Below, piece by piece: positions 59,825 through 64,000 of a stretch of DNA of 64,000 nt. Within the stretch, counting starts at the first letter, position 1, and every line of letters begins with the position of its first letter. The stretch covers positions 2,418,001 through 2,482,000 of the forward strand of contig NZ_CP034593.1 in the NCBI RefSeq assembly GCF_003971195.1, read 5' to 3'. The notes below the pieces were generated by a model. The model had not been told where the DNA came from, ran no database searches, and worked only from the letters and a program-made list of their open reading frames with translations. The stretch comes from Flaviflexus ciconiae. Its GTDB lineage: Bacteria; Actinomycetota; Actinomycetes; Actinomycetales; Actinomycetaceae. The position numbers were made by a program, and so were the translations under genes.

Positions 59825-61690
59825 TTAGAAGTCGATGCCTCCTCCGAAGCCGCCTCCGCCGCCGCCACCTCCGCCGAAGCCGCCGAAGCCGCCTCCGCCG
59901 AAGGAACCTGAGGAGAATCCGCCGCCGCGGCTACTGCCGCCGGAGAAGATCGAGCCGAGAATCATGCCAGTCAGCATGCCGTCCATGCCGCCGCCTCTGC
60001 GCCGACCACCGCCGCCCCACATGTCCCCCGGGTAGGTGCGGTTGTCGATGTCGCGCTGCGCCTGGGACCGTGCCTGCTGGGCAAAGTGGCCAGCATCGCG
60101 GTACAGCTTGAGCTGTTCGTTCATGTCCTTTTCGCGCTCGGCCCGCGCCAGGGTAGACATTGCCGTGGATAGCGAGGTACGTGCGGAAGAACCAACGACA
60201 GAGCGATTGGCGTTAATGAGTGAGTCCGCACTGTTGATATGATTTTCGGCCGATGCCTTTGCCTTCTCTACACCGGCGCGGATGCGCTTCCGGTTCTCCT
60301 CATCCTCGCGCACACCGACCAGGGAAGCGTCGATAGCTGTTTCCGCTTCCTCCAGCTTGTTGAGAGCGAGGATCGGATCGGCGTCCGGTCCCATCGCGTA
60401 TGACAGGGCGCGCTCGGCCTCAACGCGGCGGGACTCAATGGTCTTATCGCCCTTTCCGAGCCGCTTAGCGTCCGCCACGTCGGACGACAGGGAGGAGATG
60501 CCTTCTCGGAGGGCTTTCTTCGCATTCTTTAACGTTTCCTCGGCGTTCGAGATCTCATCGAGAAGTGTTGCCGCCTGCTGGACGTTGTCTTCAGCGATTC
60601 GTGCGAACACGGTGGCCTGATTGCGCCTATCGGCCGCGACCTGCTCCTTACCCTTCGCGATGGCCTCGCGAGCAGAAGCAATAAGGGCCGAAATCTGCTC
60701 CGGGTAGGTACGGAGCGTCTGCAGTGCTGCCGGTGGGAACTTGTACCCCAGGTTGTCGATCTGGGCTTGCGCCGATGGGATCTGAGGGCCAATTTCGGAG
60801 ACCCTGATCTCCAGATTGGCAAGGATCTCGTGCACGCGAGCGTTGAGATCGCGGAGCTTGGCGAACTCCTTTTCCTGTGCGGCAATGGCCTCGCGGGCCC
60901 GGGACGTGTGCTCGAGTATGCCCGTGTAGTACTGGCGCTGCTCCTGCGGAGTATCCGGGATGTTGTCGTCCAGCTTCTTGCGGAACTCGAACGCCTCCGA
61001 TACTTCCTTGCGCGCCAGGGCGAGCGCCTCATCGAACTGGACGGTTGCCTGAAGACCGAACTCGGCCTTCGCGAACTCCAGCTCGGCAGCGGATTCGCGC
61101 ACGCCATCATCGGCTTCAATGAGGGCGCTGGCGGCGCGCTTACCCAGCTGGTCGAGCGATTCGGCTTCCTTCTGCGCCTTCGTCTTTTTCTTCTTCGACT
61201 TCCGGTAGGAGGCGAAACCAATGATGGCGGCGACAATGACGACGAGGCCAATAACAAGCGGGAGAAGGCTGGAGCCTTCTCCGCCCCCGGTCAGGCCGTC
61301 GCCCTCCGAGCTGAGCTCGGAGGTTATCGTCTCGATCGCCGCATTCCAGTCCCCATCCCGAAGCTCCGGGCGGGACGTGATGATCGCTGCTTCAACCTTC
61401 TCGGCCACGTCCTCTTCGAGAGCCCAGTAGCCGACCTCGGTCGTTTCCGTGGCGATGGCGATAAGCGCGTCGCCGTCGTCGATCACGGCATTTGACGTTT
61501 GTGCCGCCCATTCGCTCGGGCCCAGATTGCCAAAGTCCTCAACGAACACGACGTACAGCTCATCCCCGCTCGCGTCCGCCAACTCGTACAGGGCATCCTC
61601 GGCGGCCCCGGGATCCGAAACGACCCCGTGCGGATCAGACAGCAGGTCCGTGGGGCGGAACGGATCATCGGAGGGAAGGAAGACAAGCAT
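59825..61690 (-). CDS. TPM-domain membrane protein with coiled coil and Gly-rich tail
   Basis: 621 residues. TPM domain (about 10-130: FRPTDLLSDP, ELYVVFVEDFGNLG, DALIAIATETTEVGYWALEEDV), one membrane helix (about 148-170), then a coiled-coil of 350 residues rich in Glu/Ala, and a C-terminal Gly/Phe tail (GGGGFGGFGGGGGGG). TPM domains are linked to photosystem repair and membrane proteins in bacteria; function here unknown. There is no N-terminal signal peptide, unlike most relatives, and an in-frame stop lies four codons upstream. Alternatives: an upstream sequence error. Probably works with PspA. Confidence 0.82.
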   Translation of the reverse strand: MLVFLPSDDPFRPTDLLSDPHGVVSDPGAAEDALYELADASGDELYVVFVEDFGNLGPSEWAAQTSNAVIDDGDALIAIATETTEVGYWALEEDVAEKVEAAIITSRPELRDGDWNAAIETITSELSSEGDGLTGGGEGSSLLPLVIGLVVIVAAIIGFASYRKSKKKKTKAQKEAESLDQLGKRAASALIEADDGVRESAAELEFAKAEFGLQATVQFDEALALARKEVSEAFEFRKKLDDNIPDTPQEQRQYYTGILEHTSRAREAIAAQEKEFAKLRDLNARVHEILANLEIRVSEIGPQIPSAQAQIDNLGYKFPPAALQTLRTYPEQISALIASAREAIAKGKEQVAADRRNQATVFARIAEDNVQQAATLLDEISNAEETLKNAKKALREGISSLSSDVADAKRLGKGDKTIESRRVEAERALSYAMGPDADPILALNKLEEAETAIDASLVGVREDEENRKRIRAGVEKAKASAENHINSADSLINANRSVVGSSARTSLSTAMSTLARAEREKDMNEQLKLYRDAGHFAQQARSQAQRDIDNRTYPGDMWGGGGRRRGGGMDGMLTGMILGSIFSGGSSRGGGFSSGSFGGGGFGGFGGGGGGGGGFGGGIDF

Positions 61691-61943
61691 TGGCTGGGCC
61701 TATCGGTTGGGGCAACGTCGGGTCGTAAACCGCGCGGCAACAGCCATTGCGGTATCCGTTCGTCGGTGCGGGCGAGTGGGCTGGTGTCATCTTACCGGGT
61801 TTGTGGCCTGCGGCACCTTGGAGAACGTGTCATTCCGCGCTGTTTCGCAACCGGCTAACACGGAAGGCTCCGGTCTGGGACATAGGCGGTAGACTGGAAC
61901 GGTATCTCTCAAAACAGAAGGACTCGGAACAGAAGGAGCTGTC

Positions 61944-62318
61944 GTGCCAACAGGCAAGGTAAAGTTCTTTAGCCACGACAAGGGCTTTGGCTACATCACA
62001 GGCGACGATGGACGCGATGTCTATTTCCCCGAATCGGTCCTGCCTGTCGGCGTGCGCCCCCGGAAGGGCGCCTCTGTCGAGTACTCCGTTGCAGAAGGCC
62101 GCAGAGGCCTGCACGCGCTGTCCGTAGAGGTCAAGGAAGCGCCGGTTTCGCTCGCTAAAGCAAACCGCCGCAAGCCCGAAGACATGGTCCCGATCATTGA
62201 GGACCTCATTAAGATTCTTGATTCGGCCTCCGGCCAGCTACGCCGAGGCCGCTACCCCGATGGTGGTCCGAGGATTGCCCAGGCCCTCCGAACACTGGCA
62301 AGTGAGTTTGACGTATGA
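61944..62318 (+). CDS. Cold-shock domain protein with C-terminal extension
   Basis: 124 residues. GKVKFFSHDKGFGYITGDDGRDVYFPESVL is the CSD with RNP1 (KGFGYI) and RNP2 (VYF). A 55-residue helical extension follows (DMVPIIEDLIKILDS, RRGRYPDGG), as in the longer actinobacterial Csp proteins. Binds single-stranded nucleic acid. GTG start with GAAGGAG upstream; coupled to the DUF3027 gene. Confidence 0.93.
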   Translation: MPTGKVKFFSHDKGFGYITGDDGRDVYFPESVLPVGVRPRKGASVEYSVAEGRRGLHALSVEVKEAPVSLAKANRRKPEDMVPIIEDLIKILDSASGQLRRGRYPDGGPRIAQALRTLASEFDV

Positions 62319-63082
62319 GTCGTTTGCAACCCGTTAAGAACGTGACAAAGGAGAAAACTCTCGCGCAGGCTGTTGATACTGCGCGAGAAGCCCTCCTGGA
62401 GATCACGACAGCCGACTCGATCGGCGAGCACCGCGGAGTGGTCCTCGATGCGGAGCGGGTACTAACCCACGCTTTCGCATGTGAGCTCCCGGGCTACGTC
62501 GGCTGGTTCTGGGCCGTGACGCTGGCGAGAGCCTCGCGCTCGCGGAAGGTCACGGTCAATGAGCTGTCGCTCAAGCCCGGCCCCGATGCCCTTATGGCAC
62601 CCGACTGGGTGCCGTGGGCGGATCGGCTCGAGCCGAAAGACGTTTCCGGGACGGAGGCCCTTCCCTACCGCGCCGATGATTCGCGTCTTGTCGAGGGCTT
62701 TGAGGACACGACGGAAGATGCCGACCAACTTGAAGAGTTCGAGATGGGATTGGGGCGTGCCCGAGTCCTGTCGATCGAGGGCCGGAAGGAAGCCTACAAC
62801 CGCTGGTACAACTCCGATCGGGGCCCGAACACGGCATCCACGCGCGCTGCGAAAGCAAACTGCTCAACATGTGCCTTCATGATGCTTATGGCGGGCTCGG
62901 CCCGGAGCCTCTTTGGCGTCTGCGCCAACGAATGGTCGCCCGACGACGGCAAGGTTGTTTCGCTTGACCACGGCTGCGGCGCACACTCCGAGACGGATGC
63001 TCCACGGGAGAAACGTCTCTGGGTTCAGACGGAACCGGTCGTTAACGAGACGGATATCGAGATCGTCGAAAGCGCGCACTGA
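62315..63082 (+). CDS. DUF3027 protein
   Basis: 255 residues. The whole length fits DUF3027: AFACELPGYVGWFWAVTLARASRSRKVTVNE, WVPWADRL, NRWYNSDRGPNTASTRAAKANCSTCAFMM and GVCANEWSPDDGKVVSLDHGCGAHSE. Four Cys/His (CSTC, GVCAN, HGCGAH) could bind zinc. Found with cold-shock genes in actinobacteria; function unknown. Overlaps csp by ATGA and manA by one base. Confidence 0.9.
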   Translation: MSRLQPVKNVTKEKTLAQAVDTAREALLEITTADSIGEHRGVVLDAERVLTHAFACELPGYVGWFWAVTLARASRSRKVTVNELSLKPGPDALMAPDWVPWADRLEPKDVSGTEALPYRADDSRLVEGFEDTTEDADQLEEFEMGLGRARVLSIEGRKEAYNRWYNSDRGPNTASTRAAKANCSTCAFMMLMAGSARSLFGVCANEWSPDDGKVVSLDHGCGAHSETDAPREKRLWVQTEPVVNETDIEIVESAH

Positions 63083-64000
63083 TGGAAAGGCTGCGCGGAG
63101 CGGTCAAGGACTACGCCTGGGGCTCGACAACCGCGATACCCGCCCTGTTTGACATGGGGGAGAGCCCGACACCCGTGGCTGAGATCTGGCTCGGCGCGCA
63201 CCAGTCAGGCCCGGCCCTGCTAACGGGCGGGTCCGTTTATAACCCAACGGGAGGGGCCGCGGACCGCGACCTCCTCACCTACATCGATGAAGACCCGAAA
63301 GGTTGCCTGGGGACCGCAATTCCCGGTGGTGGCACGGTTCTGCCCTACCTTTTGAAACTCATCGCTCCCGCCAAGCCACTCTCACTTCAAGTCCATCCCT
63401 CCCGCGAGCAGGCCGAGCGGCGCTATGCGGATGAGGACAGTGCCGGCGTTGCGATCACCGACCCCAATCGGAACTATTTCGACCGCAACCATAAGCCCGA
63501 ACTGCTTCTTGCGCTCACAAAGTTTGAGGCCGTTGCCGGCTTCCGTGCGCCGCGCCGCGTCGCAGACGTGGTGTCGGGGCTGGAATGCACAATTGCGGAG
63601 ACCCTCCTCGGTTTCCTCAAGGAGGACCTCTCTCCCGTTGGGATTAGGCGCTGCTTCGAGTATCTGCTGAGCAACGAGACGAAGCCCAGCCCCGAGGCCG
63701 TTGGCGACCTCGTCGAGGGATGTCGGGCGCGGCTCGATGCGGGCACCTCTCCGTCTATGCGAGCCGACCGCATCGCCATCCACCTGGCAGACCACTACCC
63801 GGGTGACCCGGGGGTTGTTGCCTCGCTCCTCCTTAACCCCGTCACACTCCAGCCTGGCGAGGCCCTCTTTGTTCCCGCGGGAACGGTGCACGCGTACATG
63901 GCGGGGACCGGCATAGAGATCATGGCGAACTCCGACAATGTCCTGCGTGCGGGACTGACCGCAAAGCACATCGATGTTCCCGAGCTCCTTGCCACCGTCG
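63082..64000 (+). CDS. manA: Mannose-6-phosphate isomerase, class I, 3' end outside window
   Basis: 306 codons present of about 400. MERLRGAVKDYAWGSTTAIPALF, EIWLGAHQSGPA, KPLSLQVHPSREQAERRYADE with zinc ligands Gln/His, and VPAGTVHAYMAGTGIEIMANSDNVLRAGLT carry the active site. Interconverts fructose-6-P and mannose-6-P for glycan/lipid synthesis. Its ATG overlaps the DUF3027 stop. Runs off the right edge in frame. Confidence 0.95.
   Translation, partial: MERLRGAVKDYAWGSTTAIPALFDMGESPTPVAEIWLGAHQSGPALLTGGSVYNPTGGAADRDLLTYIDEDPKGCLGTAIPGGGTVLPYLLKLIAPAKPLSLQVHPSREQAERRYADEDSAGVAITDPNRNYFDRNHKPELLLALTKFEAVAGFRAPRRVADVVSGLECTIAETLLGFLKEDLSPVGIRRCFEYLLSNETKPSPEAVGDLVEGCRARLDAGTSPSMRADRIAIHLADHYPGDPGVVASLLLNPVTLQPGEALFVPAGTVHAYMAGTGIEIMANSDNVLRAGLTAKHIDVPELLATV

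Overview
The window is a 64 kb piece of a moderately high-GC Gram-positive chromosome. It carries several actinobacterial hallmarks: CarD, a RegX3-like regulator, DUF3263, DUF3027, DUF4032 and LytR_C proteins, a Hanks-type kinase, actinobacterial-style SRP RNA-dnaX-recR-lysC-asd order, CIRCE-controlled groEL, and frequent GTG starts with leaderless promoters. The set and density fit the Actinomycetales (an Actinomycetaceae-like organism), but no genus can be fixed from the sequence alone. Almost everything is ordinary housekeeping DNA. Accessory material is limited to one decayed IS3-family element beside a peptidoglycan-peptidase-like gene (13.7-15.5 kb), an uptake/CoA-activation cluster (16.3-23.6 kb) and a few single genes.

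Layout. 0-11 kb: tail of a RegX3-type regulator, carD-ispD-ispF (CarD plus two MEP isoprenoid enzymes), a minus-strand MFS transporter, cysS-rlmB, an unknown protein, an ASCH-like protein, an LCP-family lipoprotein and further envelope lipoproteins. 11-16 kb: nitrobindin-like protein, DEAD-box helicase, LAS-type peptidase cut by the IS, tRNA-Ser. 16.3-23.6 kb: glyoxalase-like protein, MDR oxidoreductase, thioesterase/acyl-CoA ligase, and a complete nitrate/sulfonate-type ABC importer, all on one strand with start/stop overlaps; they look like one operon for import and CoA-activation of an organic acid. 24.5-32 kb: SRP RNA, an SPFH membrane protein with a small ribbon-helix-helix protein behind twin palindromes, dnaX-recR, and lysC-asd for aspartate-family amino acids. 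32-38 kb: DUF4032 kinase-like protein, UgpC/MsiK-type ATPase, Ser/Thr kinase, DsbA-like thiol oxidoreductase, tRNA-Thr.

38-50 kb: a single-chain cytochrome b561/sulfite-oxidase-type molybdoenzyme, PEP carboxylase, a copper regulon (two CsoR operators, copZ, copA, csoR), endonuclease VIII/Fpg and uracil-DNA glycosylase for base excision repair, and a predicted Fe-S regulator. 50-64 kb: DUF3263 and LytR_C proteins, groEL with two CIRCE elements, a degenerate HD protein, SDR plus PlsC acyltransferase, a two-component system, PspA with a TPM-domain membrane protein, a cold-shock protein, DUF3027 and the start of manA, which runs off the end.

A caution for any reader: five genes (MFS transporter, cysS, acyl-CoA ligase, second ABC permease, dnaX) are each interrupted by exactly one missing base inside a G or C homopolymer. 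Two are essential genes, so these look like sequencing undercalls rather than pseudogenes, and I annotate each as one gene. I see no CRISPR array, rRNA operon, intact prophage or convincing defence system. The most promising under-described items are the 16-24 kb import/activation operon with its fused thioesterase-ligase, the SPFH/RHH pair with its palindromic operators, and the b561-molybdoenzyme fusion with a CxxC-less HMA-like partner.
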